DNA from: [Enterobacter] lignolyticus SCF1
GTDB taxonomy: Bacteria > Pseudomonadota > Gammaproteobacteria > Enterobacterales > Enterobacteriaceae
Direction of reading: 5' to 3'
DNA length: 64,000 nt
NCBI RefSeq assembly: GCF_000164865.1
Contig: NC_014618.1
Coordinates: 2,356,001 to 2,420,000, forward strand
The number at the start of each line of letters is the position of its first letter. Position 1 is the stretch's first letter. Below, piece by piece: positions 52,070 to 60,290 of this stretch. The notes under the pieces are model-generated. The model worked only from the letters and a program-made list of their open reading frames with translations. It was not told where the DNA came from and searched no databases. The position numbers and the translations under genes are program-made.

Positions 52070-54404
52070 ATGGCCATATTGTCTGGTGAAGTTTTTCTTG
52101 CTCAATGGAGTATTCATATCGGGAATGGCGTCCGCACAGGCTATCAATAATAACACCCCACAGGCCGGGGTCATTGCTGATGCAACCCCGCTTGTCGGGA
52201 GTGATTTATATCTCGACGTAACTCTGAATGGAAATCCCGTGGGGCTGGTTCACCTGGGCTATGCCAATGGAAAATTATACGGCAGCGCAAACGCGTTGCG
52301 GCAGTTGGGATTACGCCTGCCAAAAAACGCCCCAGCGGTCGTCTGCCTGAACGATATTGCGCAGTTAAAAATTGACTATAACGTTCAGCAGCAAACGCTG
52401 GCGCTAACGGCGCCTCTGAACCAGCTGGATCTCGCCACCACCCAGCTTAATTCGCCGGCAGAAACGGGGCCTGCGGCATCAGCGTCGCGCGGAGCGCTGC
52501 TGAATTATGACCTTTACGCGGAACAGGGAAAGGAAAGCAGCGTAAATACCTTCAGCGAGCTGCGGGCTTTTAACGCTCTGGGCGTGTTCAGCACCACTCA
52601 GTTGACGCAGTACTCCACAGAGGCCCATGCGGAAAATCGGTTTAACCGCCTTGATACCAGCTGGCGTTCGTCTTTTCCGGATAACATGCTGGCCGTGACC
52701 CTCGGCGATACCCTGACCAGCTCGCTGCCCTGGTCGCGTCCGACCCGCATCGGCGGCATCCAGATAGGCACCGACTTCGGCCTGCGGCCGTACATGCCCA
52801 CCACCCCGCTTCCGGCGTTCCTCGGCTCTGCTACCCTGCCGTCAAACGTTGAGCTGTACGTCAACGGGGTGAAGTACTACAACGGCGAAGTACCGGCAGG
52901 CAGTTTCCAGATCAACACAATGCCGAATATCAGCGGCGCCGGTAATGCGCAGGTGATGATGACGGATGCGCTGGGCAGAACCTCGGTGCAAAACTTCTCG
53001 TTTTACAATGATCAGCAGCTCCTGCGCGAGGGGCTGACCTCCTGGTCGGCCGAACTGGGCGTCGTACGGGAAAATTACGGTTACGCCTCGTTTGATTATG
53101 CCAGCGCTCCGGCGCTGAGCGGAACCTGGCGGCGCGGCATCAGCAACACCTTCACCGCGGGGGCTCACGCAGAGGCTAGCGATGGACTGATCAATGCCGG
53201 TTTCAGCAGCGACTGGGTTCCCGGTAGCCGCAGCGGAACGCTGTCTTTGGCTTTTGCGGCGAGCAAAGATGCGGGTGAAAGCGGTTTTTTATACAGCATC
53301 GGCTACCGCTGGTCCGGGGAAAAACTCAATTTCAGTACCAGTACAACCGCCACCTCCGGCGATTATCACGATGTCGCGACCCATTACGGCACCCCGCCGC
53401 CGTCGTTAAGCAGCAACACGGTCATTGGCTACTCGCTGGCGTCGGCTGGCAACGTCAGCCTGAGCTACCTGCAGTTTCGCTACCCGCAGGAAAGCGCTGA
53501 GCGGTATGTCAACGTCAGCTGGTATAAGTCCATCAGCGACAATATTACGCTTAACGCCGGCTTCAACCAGAACGTCGATGATACTCGGGACAGAAGCCTG
53601 TATCTGATGGTGACCCTCACCACCGGCGGGAATCTGAGCGCAAGCGGCACCGTACAGCGCACCAACGGCAACACCGGCGTTCAGCTCAACGCCAGCCAGA
53701 CGCCGCTTACCGACGGCGGCTGGGGCTGGAACGTCGCCGCCAGCCAGCAGGCATCGCAGCAAAGCGGCCAGGGCGAAGTCGGCTACCTGGGGCGCTATGG
53801 AAAGGTGTATACCGGTTTTAGCAGCGTCCCCGATAACCAGTATGGCTACGCTGGCGCCACCGGTTCGCTGGTCGCGATGGGCGGCGGGATCTTTGCCGCA
53901 CGGGAGATCAATAACGGTTTTGCCGTGGTCTCCACCGACGGGATTGCGGATGTCCCCGTTAAGTTGCAAAACAACCTGGTCGGTACCAGCGACGCCCGCG
54001 GGCTGCTGCTGGTCACCTCGCTGAATAGCTACCAGAACAACCAGATAAGCATCGATCCGACGAATCTCCCGGCCAATATGCGTATCGACCGGGTCAGCGT
54101 TAACGCGACGCCGGCGGATCGCGCCGGGACGCTGGTGAGATTTGGTATTACCCCCGTGCGCGCCGGTCTGGTGATTCTGGTGGACGGTCAGGGAAAGGCT
54201 ATCCCGGAAGGCAGTACGGCGACCTCGGTTACCGGCGCCGGTCAGTCATCGATCGTCGGCTTTGACGGTATGGCCTATTTTGACACCCTGGAGCCGCACA
54301 ATCGTCTGCGGGTCAACACCGAGTCGGGAACCTGCGCCGTGGCGTTTGATTATCCCGATAAGGTGAAAGGCATTGCGCAGATTGGTCCGCTGGTATGCCG
54401 TTAA
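52041..54404 (+). CDS. Outer-membrane fimbrial usher (archaic chaperone-usher type)
   Basis: The 787-residue usher starts with a signal peptide (cleavage after ASAQA). An N-terminal periplasmic domain (about 50-150) is followed by a large barrel with a plug (VELYVNGVKYYNGEVPAGSF near 270) and a C-terminal domain ending in CAVAFDYPD and GPLVC. Like CsuD it assembles and exports SCPU subunits. The gene starts within the chaperone gene, so translation is likely coupled. Confidence 0.9.
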   Translation: MVKKQYKISEWPYCLVKFFLLNGVFISGMASAQAINNNTPQAGVIADATPLVGSDLYLDVTLNGNPVGLVHLGYANGKLYGSANALRQLGLRLPKNAPAVVCLNDIAQLKIDYNVQQQTLALTAPLNQLDLATTQLNSPAETGPAASASRGALLNYDLYAEQGKESSVNTFSELRAFNALGVFSTTQLTQYSTEAHAENRFNRLDTSWRSSFPDNMLAVTLGDTLTSSLPWSRPTRIGGIQIGTDFGLRPYMPTTPLPAFLGSATLPSNVELYVNGVKYYNGEVPAGSFQINTMPNISGAGNAQVMMTDALGRTSVQNFSFYNDQQLLREGLTSWSAELGVVRENYGYASFDYASAPALSGTWRRGISNTFTAGAHAEASDGLINAGFSSDWVPGSRSGTLSLAFAASKDAGESGFLYSIGYRWSGEKLNFSTSTTATSGDYHDVATHYGTPPPSLSSNTVIGYSLASAGNVSLSYLQFRYPQESAERYVNVSWYKSISDNITLNAGFNQNVDDTRDRSLYLMVTLTTGGNLSASGTVQRTNGNTGVQLNASQTPLTDGGWGWNVAASQQASQQSGQGEVGYLGRYGKVYTGFSSVPDNQYGYAGATGSLVAMGGGIFAAREINNGFAVVSTDGIADVPVKLQNNLVGTSDARGLLLVTSLNSYQNNQISIDPTNLPANMRIDRVSVNATPADRAGTLVRFGITPVRAGLVILVDGQGKAIPEGSTATSVTGAGQSSIVGFDGMAYFDTLEPHNRLRVNTESGTCAVAFDYPDKVKGIAQIGPLVCR

Positions 54405-54423
54405 ACAGACAGGAGGTTTTCGC

Positions 54424-55389
54424 ATGAGAGTAAGAGAGTGGCTGCTCGCCGTACTGCTGCTGTGCCCGGGCCCAGGCCATGCGGTGACCTGCTCGGTGAG
54501 TAACGTTCAGACAATCAATTTTGGCGCGGTGAACCCGCTTTCAGCGACGGGAGCCAGTACCTCCATGACCTTTAGCTACTCCTGCGCAAAACAGGTGGGC
54601 GACGTGCTGGCAGGCGTCAACCTGTGCTTTAATATTGGCGCTTCTGCGGTGAGCGGACAAGTGACGACGCGCAGCATGTCGTTTGCCGGCCCTCCCGCCA
54701 GCACGCTCAACTATCAGCTGTATCAGGACAGCGGATACAGCACCGTCTGGGGAAGCCAGAACCAGGCAGGCACCAGTCCCCCGATGGTACAGCTCACCTT
54801 GCTGGACCTTGTTCCCGTGACGGGAAGCCTGACGGTCTATGGCCAGATTACGACGCCGCAAACGGCCGCCGCGCCGGGAAACTATCAGGATAGCTATACC
54901 GCCGCGACGGCAAACGTGACGGTCAATATTGGTCTGCTCGCGCCGCCAACAACCTGCGGCAGTACGGTGGCGACGACGTTTCCTTTCACGGTGTCGGCGG
55001 CTGTCACGAAGCAATGCAACATTAGCTATGCCAACAATGTCAATTTTGGCGCGGTCAATTCAACGCAAACCAACCTGACGACGTCGAATACGCTTGGCGT
55101 GGCGTGTTCCAACAACACCCCCTATACCATCGGTCTGCAGCCGTCGAACGGCAGCACGGCAGGCAGCGGCGTAATGAAAGGCACCGGGAGCAATACCGAC
55201 CAGGTTCCTTACCAGCTCAGCTCAACCACGGGGCCGTCGGGTACGCCATGGGGAAACACGTCACAAAACAATATCGCCGGTACCGGTAGCGGCTCGACGA
55301 AACCCTATACGGTTTATGCTACCGTGCCGGGCGCCAACTATACGCCCGATAGCTATGCGGACACCGTGACGGTATCCGTCACCTACTGA
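54424..55389 (+). CDS. Two-domain spore coat U protein, fimbrial tip adhesin
   Basis: This 321-residue secreted protein carries two SCPU domains in tandem (about 20-175 and 180-321), each beginning with a conserved cysteine and an NFGAVN strand (QTINFGAVNPLS near 34, NNVNFGAVNSTQ near 200). Two-domain SCPU proteins with this layout sit at the tip of archaic pili (CsuE). ATG 54424 follows CAGGAGG. It closes the operon. Confidence 0.87.
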   Translation: MRVREWLLAVLLLCPGPGHAVTCSVSNVQTINFGAVNPLSATGASTSMTFSYSCAKQVGDVLAGVNLCFNIGASAVSGQVTTRSMSFAGPPASTLNYQLYQDSGYSTVWGSQNQAGTSPPMVQLTLLDLVPVTGSLTVYGQITTPQTAAAPGNYQDSYTAATANVTVNIGLLAPPTTCGSTVATTFPFTVSAAVTKQCNISYANNVNFGAVNSTQTNLTTSNTLGVACSNNTPYTIGLQPSNGSTAGSGVMKGTGSNTDQVPYQLSSTTGPSGTPWGNTSQNNIAGTGSGSTKPYTVYATVPGANYTPDSYADTVTVSVTY

Positions 55390-55721
55390 TACCGGGCTGG
55401 CAGCCGTGATTGCGAAACAAAGTCAACACAGATAATTATCATAATATTTACTTTTAGAGGCGCATCATAGTTCTGACAAATAGCGGATTTTGCTGATTAT
55501 GCAGCTTAAGCCGCTAACTTCGCGCTATGTTCGGCAATATTGCCGTCATCAATAGATAATTATTCATTACGCGTTAAAAAAGTATGGCCAAACGCGCCGG
55601 GATGCCACGTTTGGTTGGATCCAATTCTTTAAAAAAGTGTTAAATTTACACTCACCTAGTGAGTATCACTATGTACCACGGCCAAACAAAGAACATATTA
55701 CTTTTATAACTAAGGTTTATC
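55390..55721. promoter_or_regulatory. Intergenic region upstream of glutamate dehydrogenase
   Basis: These 332 bases are AT-rich and hold no gene. A palindrome ACTCAC-CTA-GTGAGT lies at 55650-55664, about 60 bases before the dehydrogenase start, a possible operator. No terminator with a T run was seen after the fimbrial operon. Confidence 0.5.
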
Positions 55722-56996
55722 ATGGATAAGTTATCTTACGCCTCAGATAGCAGCACATCTGCCTGGAATACCTACCTGCAACAAATCGAGCGTGTGGCCC
55801 CTTACCTGGGCGAACTGTCCCGTTGGGTAGATACCCTGCGCCACCCGAAGCGTGCGCTGATCGTCGATATCCCGGTGCAAATGGATGACGGTACTATCCG
55901 CCATTTCGAAGGCTATCGCGTGCAGCACAACCTTTCCCGCGGTCCGGGCAAAGGTGGCGTGCGCTATCACCCTGACGTTGATCTTAATGAAGTGATGGCC
56001 CTTTCCGCGTGGATGACCATCAAGTGTGCGGCGCTGAACCTGCCGTACGGCGGTGCCAAAGGCGGTATTCGCGTCGATCCGTTCTCGTTGTCAGAAGGTG
56101 AACTGGAGCGTCTGACCCGTCGCTATACCAGCGAAATCGGCATTATTATTGGACCGCAGAAAGACATTCCGGCGCCGGATGTCGGCACCAACGGCAAAGT
56201 AATGGCCTGGATGATGGATACCTACTCCATGAACCACGGCACGACCATTACCGGCGTTGTGACCGGCAAACCGATCCACCTCGGCGGCTCATTGGGCCGT
56301 GAGAAAGCTACCGGCCGCGGCGTGTTTGTCAGCGGTCTGGAAGTGGCGCGTCGCGCCAACATCACTATCGAAGGCGCTCGCGTTGCGGTGCAGGGCTTCG
56401 GTAACGTGGGCAGTGAAGCCGCGCGTCTGTTCTCTGCCGCCGGCGCTCGCGTTGTGGCGATTCAGGATCATACCGCGACGCTGTTCAACAACACCGGTAT
56501 CGATATGAACGCCCTCACCGCCTGGCAGATCGAGCACAAGCAGATTGCCGGTTTCCCGGGCGCGGAAACCATTGCCAGCGAAGCGTTCTGGAGCGTGCAG
56601 ATGGACATCCTGATCCCGGCTGCGCTTGAAGGTCAGATTACCCGCCATCGCGCTGAAATACTGACCTGTAAATTGGTGCTGGAAGGCGCTAACGGTCCGA
56701 CCTTCCCGGATGCTGACGACGTGCTGGCAAACCGCGGCATCATCGTAGTGCCTGACGTGGTATGTAACGCCGGCGGCGTAACCGTCAGCTACTTTGAATG
56801 GGTGCAGGACATGGCAAGCTTCTTCTGGAGTGAAGAAGAGATCAACGCACGCATGGACAAAATCATGACCGATGCGATGGTTCACGTCTGGGAAAAAGCA
56901 GCTGAAAAATCCTGCTCCCTGCGTACCGCCGCCTACATCGTCGCCTGTGAGCGCATCCTGCTGGCGCGTAAAGATCGCGGTATCTATCCGGGTTAA
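55722..56996 (+). CDS. Glutamate dehydrogenase (Glu/Leu/Phe/Val dehydrogenase family, NAD type)
   Basis: The 424-residue hexamer-type enzyme converts glutamate to 2-oxoglutarate and ammonia. The catalytic lysine motif LPYGGAKGGIRVDP lies near residue 107 and the Rossmann motif VQGFGNVGSEAARLF near 223. It resembles the RocG/GudB branch rather than E. coli NADP-dependent GdhA (447 residues), so a catabolic NAD role is inferred. It has its own promoter region and a strong terminator. Confidence 0.9.
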   Translation: MDKLSYASDSSTSAWNTYLQQIERVAPYLGELSRWVDTLRHPKRALIVDIPVQMDDGTIRHFEGYRVQHNLSRGPGKGGVRYHPDVDLNEVMALSAWMTIKCAALNLPYGGAKGGIRVDPFSLSEGELERLTRRYTSEIGIIIGPQKDIPAPDVGTNGKVMAWMMDTYSMNHGTTITGVVTGKPIHLGGSLGREKATGRGVFVSGLEVARRANITIEGARVAVQGFGNVGSEAARLFSAAGARVVAIQDHTATLFNNTGIDMNALTAWQIEHKQIAGFPGAETIASEAFWSVQMDILIPAALEGQITRHRAEILTCKLVLEGANGPTFPDADDVLANRGIIVVPDVVCNAGGVTVSYFEWVQDMASFFWSEEEINARMDKIMTDAMVHVWEKAAEKSCSLRTAAYIVACERILLARKDRGIYPG

Positions 56997-57013
56997 TACC
57001 GTTTTCAGCGTTC

Positions 57014-57037
57014 AAGGGCCACTTCGTGGCCCTTTTT
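57014..57037 (+). terminator. Rho-independent terminator of glutamate dehydrogenase gene
   Basis: AAGGGCCAC-TTC-GTGGCCCTT runs into TTT; it can also serve the convergent acetyltransferase gene. Confidence 0.88.
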
Positions 57038-57041
57038 GTTA

Positions 57042-57662
57042 TTACCCCCGCGCATACTTTTCGCAAAATGCGGCGATATCATCCTGCTGAAAATCCGCCA
57101 GCCGCTCGATGACCGTCTCCAGCGGCCACTCCCACCAGGCGATCTGCTGCAGCTGCTGAGCGACTGACTCAGAAAAACGGGCGCGAATCACCTTTGCCGG
57201 AACGCCGCCGACAATGGTGTAAGGGGCGACGTCTTTACTGACCACGGCACCGGCGGCGATAACCGCCCCATTGCCGACGGTCACGCCCGGCAGAACAATC
57301 GCGCCGTGGCCTATCCAGACATCATGGCCGATAACGACCTTATCGGCGTGGCGATCGGTAAAAAAATCATGATCCCGCACCGCGGCGCAGGAGTAGTACT
57401 CCGGGCAATAGGTTATGCGATGCTGAGAAGCCCGCTGCATCGGGTGGTTCGGCGCACCAATGCGCACCTGGCTGGCAATCGCCACAAAGCGGCCAATGTC
57501 GGCATCGGCAACCGTGCAGTATTCGCCAAGATAGGAAAAGTCGCCAAGCGAGCTGTACTCCATGGCGCTGTGACCAAGAATTTCACACTGCTGGCCAATC
57601 GTGCATTCGCGAATACGTACGCTGGGGTCGATAAAGGTTTCAGCCAGTTTGGCGTTTTTCAT
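57042..57662 (-). CDS. Hexapeptide-repeat acyltransferase (phosphonate-metabolism-like family)
   Basis: A 206-residue left-handed beta-helix protein. Hexapeptide turns run through CTIGQQCEILG, GDFSYLGEYCTV and VVIGHDVWIGHGAIVLPGVTVGNGAVIAAGAVV (split across residues 110-150). The Trp-rich tail AWWEWPLE and the NHPMQRASQHRITY segment match the acetyltransferase-like proteins often seen with phosphonate genes, but no phn genes are near. Substrate unknown. Confidence 0.8.
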   Translation of the reverse strand: MKNAKLAETFIDPSVRIRECTIGQQCEILGHSAMEYSSLGDFSYLGEYCTVADADIGRFVAIASQVRIGAPNHPMQRASQHRITYCPEYYSCAAVRDHDFFTDRHADKVVIGHDVWIGHGAIVLPGVTVGNGAVIAAGAVVSKDVAPYTIVGGVPAKVIRARFSESVAQQLQQIAWWEWPLETVIERLADFQQDDIAAFCEKYARG

Positions 57663-57796
57663 ATGAGTCGCTCCGGGTACAAAAGTAACGACACTTTATT
57701 TCGTTTCTGTTAACGAAAAATGACGCGCGGAAAACACATTTCACCGGGCTCTGCGCTATGCTGTTACCCGCCAATGACCTTTAACAGGAGTCTGCC

Positions 57797-58558
57797 ATGG
57801 CCGACTGGAATCCCTCGCTGTACCTGCAGTTTGCCTCAGAACGCACCCGCCCGGCCGCGGAATTACTGGCCCGCATCTCTCACCCTGACGCCCGCTATAT
57901 CGCCGATCTCGGCTGCGGTCCGGGAAACAGCACCGCGCTATTGCGCAGCGCCTGGCCGCAGGCGCAGATCGCCGGCGTCGATAGCTCGGCCGCCATGCTG
58001 GAAAAAGCGCGAAAAGCGCTGCCGGACTGCCAGTTCCAGGAGGCGGACATCAGCCGATGGACGCCAGCACATCCGCTGGATGTGCTGTATGCCAACGCCT
58101 CGCTCCAGTGGGTTCCTGACCACGCTGCGCTGATGCCCCGCCTGGCGTCGCTGCTGGCGCCCGGCGGCGTACTGGCGGTACAAATGCCGGATAACTGGCA
58201 GGAGCCGTCGCACGTGCTGATGCGTCAGGTGGGCCAGGAGCTTGGGCTTACGCCGCGCGACCGTGAGCCGCTTTCAGGCGCACGGGCCTATTACGATATG
58301 TTGAGCAGCCGCGGCTGCGAGGTGGATATCTGGCGGACGACCTATTTTCATCCGATGGCATCCCATCAGGCGATCGTCGACTGGCTGAGCGCCACAGGGC
58401 TGCGCCCCTGGTTGCAGGATTTGGCGCCAGCGAGGCAGCAGGCTTTTTTGCAGCGTTATCTGCAGCTGCTTGAGGAACATTATCCTCGCCAGCAGAACGG
58501 CCAGATTCTGCTGGCGTTTCCTCGCTTATTCATCGTCGCCCGGCGGCTTACCAGCTGA
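57797..58558 (+). CDS. tam: Trans-aconitate 2-methyltransferase
   Basis: Tam, 253 residues, methylates trans-aconitate, a by-product that inhibits aconitase, using SAM. The SAM site is IADLGCGPGNSTALLR near residue 34 and the product matches E. coli Tam in length and sequence (start MADWNPSLYLQF). The start has an AACAGGAG site. Its last 11 bases overlap a small membrane protein gene on the other strand. Confidence 0.93.
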   Translation: MADWNPSLYLQFASERTRPAAELLARISHPDARYIADLGCGPGNSTALLRSAWPQAQIAGVDSSAAMLEKARKALPDCQFQEADISRWTPAHPLDVLYANASLQWVPDHAALMPRLASLLAPGGVLAVQMPDNWQEPSHVLMRQVGQELGLTPRDREPLSGARAYYDMLSSRGCEVDIWRTTYFHPMASHQAIVDWLSATGLRPWLQDLAPARQQAFLQRYLQLLEEHYPRQQNGQILLAFPRLFIVARRLTS

Positions 58559-58646
58559 AGTCGCTAACTAACGACAGATCCCAGGCCGTCGCGAACAGTG
58601 AAACGAAGAGGATAATGTTAACGGCGGTTTCAATTTTCTTTTCCAT
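58548..58646 (-). CDS. Small single-pass membrane protein, 32 residues
   Basis: An open frame encodes MEKKIETAVN, a hydrophobic segment (IILFVSLFATAW) and a short polar tail ending SDFSW. An AGGAGA ribosome site lies seven bases before the ATG at 58646. The gene overlaps the end of tam in antisense by 11 bases. I do not recognise a named family; charge and hydrophobic layout suggest an inner-membrane small protein. Confidence 0.7.
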   Translation of the reverse strand: MEKKIETAVNIILFVSLFATAWDLSLVSDFSW

Positions 58647-58714
58647 GAGGATTCTCCTGATGCTGCTACAGCCATTACGCTGGGAAAATCTTAATGTTTT
58701 CTTAATCACCACGA

Positions 58715-59155
58715 CTACAGATTCATCCGATAACGCACGTATTCGTCAGCCGGGGTAAATTCATCATACAGATTTCTCGCCGGATTATTTTGCGCTGTGT
58801 GCCAATACAGACGCGACCAGCCTGCTGATTTTCCTTCTGCAACCAGCGCCTGGATAAGCCGACGCGCAATCCCCTGACCCCGCATTTCGGCCGCCACGAA
58901 CAGATCCTCCAGGTAGCATATCGGCGAGGTCACCCAAGTGCCTTCGTGCAGCACAATCATTGCGAACCCGACGACGCAGCCATCGGCTACCGCAACCCGA
59001 CAGTGAACAGCGGAATGCGGATCGCGCAGGCGTTGCCAGGTGTGTTGCGTAATCTCAGCAGAAATATCACTGCCATAAAACCGGTTGTAACCGTCCCACA
59101 GCGTATGCCAGGCCGCCCAGTCACCTTCGGCGACTTCACGAATCACAAGTTCCAT
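58715..59155 (-). CDS. GNAT family N-acetyltransferase
   Basis: A 146-residue GNAT enzyme with the acetyl-CoA pyrophosphate loop FVAAEMRGQGIARRLIQAL near residue 80 and the C-terminal WHTAQNNPARNLYDEF block typical of diamine/aminoglycoside-like acetyltransferases. The start ATG 59155 follows GAGAAGGGT; longer frames overlap yneE. It is 11 bases downstream of the yneE stop. Confidence 0.85.
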   Translation of the reverse strand: MELVIREVAEGDWAAWHTLWDGYNRFYGSDISAEITQHTWQRLRDPHSAVHCRVAVADGCVVGFAMIVLHEGTWVTSPICYLEDLFVAAEMRGQGIARRLIQALVAEGKSAGWSRLYWHTAQNNPARNLYDEFTPADEYVRYRMNL

Positions 59156-59166
59156 ACCCTTCTCCA

Positions 59167-60081
59167 TCAGGTGAGCTGATAGCATTTATCCGGACTCATT
59201 TTAGGGGGGAGCGCCGTTTCCGCATTCATCTGCAGCATATCGATTTCAATCGTATTGCAAATGGCATCCAGCGGCAGGTCGTTATTTTCCAGGCCAAAAG
59301 GATCTTCAAGCTCTTCGGCCAGCGCATCAAGCGCAATAAAGGTATAGGAAATCAGCACAGAAACAAACGGCGTCATGTAGTGCAGGTCCACAACCAGCGC
59401 AAACGGCAGCATGATGCAGAACAGGTAGACCGTACGGTGCAGGATAAGCGAATAGGCAAACGGCACGGGCGTATTGGCAATACGTTCACAACCGGCCAGT
59501 ACGCCAGACATGTCGTTGAGACGGTTATTCAGGCTGTGGAACAAAATATCCGACAGCACGCCCTGTTTACGGTACTCCGCCAGCCAGTTGCCCATCAGCA
59601 GCAGAATATGGTTTGCCGGAGACTGCACGGCCAGCACGGCACTGAGCTGCTCCGGGGTTAAGTAGCGGGACAGCGTTTCCTGCTGCGGCAGGCGACGCAG
59701 CGTCATGCGCAGACTGTGGGCGAAGGCAATTTGCAGACGCACAAAGCTATCGACAGAGGTGCCGTCCGGCAGCGTATTTTTGACTTCCCGCAGCAGCGAA
59801 CGGGAGGCTATCATAAGCTGCCCCCACAGCAGGCGCGCTTCGACATAGCGCGCATAGCAGGCGTTATTACGAAAGCCGAGGAAGATAGCGATAGCAACGC
59901 CCAGAATGCTGAACGGCGCCACCGTCAGCTTGATACCCAGGCTGTAGTACCAGGGCAGCATCAGGATCACCGCGATAGAGAGCAGGAAATTGAGCAGTAA
60001 ACGGGAAAAAATTTTCGGCAACACCGAGCCGTGCCAGACAAAGATGCGCGTCAGCCAGTGTTCGTGAGGTCTTACGATCAT
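59167..60081 (-). CDS. yneE: Bestrophin-like anion channel family protein YneE
   Basis: YneE, 304 residues, is a bacterial bestrophin homologue with four membrane helices; the family core WLTRIFVWHGSVL, FLGFRNNACYARYVEAR (near residue 72) and the acidic DPFGLENNDLPLD segment near 265 are present. Bacterial bestrophins form pentameric ion channels. It matches the E. coli gene next to tam and uxaB. Confidence 0.92.
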   Translation of the reverse strand: MIVRPHEHWLTRIFVWHGSVLPKIFSRLLLNFLLSIAVILMLPWYYSLGIKLTVAPFSILGVAIAIFLGFRNNACYARYVEARLLWGQLMIASRSLLREVKNTLPDGTSVDSFVRLQIAFAHSLRMTLRRLPQQETLSRYLTPEQLSAVLAVQSPANHILLLMGNWLAEYRKQGVLSDILFHSLNNRLNDMSGVLAGCERIANTPVPFAYSLILHRTVYLFCIMLPFALVVDLHYMTPFVSVLISYTFIALDALAEELEDPFGLENNDLPLDAICNTIEIDMLQMNAETALPPKMSPDKCYQLT

Positions 60082-60227
60082 GGTTATCAGTCAGAGAAAA
60101 GAGGTCTGCATTATTTAACGTGATCGTTATCACTCTTTCAAGCCCGCCACGAATTTTCCTTACAATTTACTAACAAGCGATGGTTGGCGATGAAGCTAAA
60201 GGGAGGATTCTGTTTATAGGCTTATAA

Positions 60228-60243
60228 TGTATGTTGTAACTAA
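60228..60243 (+). other. Ter site (Tus binding), opposite orientation
   Basis: The + strand reads TGTATGTTGTAACTAA, which differs from the Ter consensus AGNATGTTGTAACTAA only at the first base; the G at position 6 and the GTTGTAACTAA core are intact. It would block forks moving rightward. It lies between yneE and uxaB. Confidence 0.88.
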
Positions 60244-60253
60244 TCAAGTATAA

Positions 60254-60276
60254 CAAAATCCCGGCGCGCGGCCGGG
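60254..60276 (-). terminator. Rho-independent terminator of uxaB
   Basis: CCCGGC and GCCGGG form a stem; on the minus strand it is followed by ATTTTGTT. It is 11 bases from the Ter site. Confidence 0.75.
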
Positions 60277-60290
60277 AGATCGTCAGACGA

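Noticed and set aside
59080..59100. GGTTGTAACC resembles part of a Ter site
   Set aside because: Only the GTTGTAAC core matches; the flanks differ and it lies in coding sequence of an acetyltransferase.
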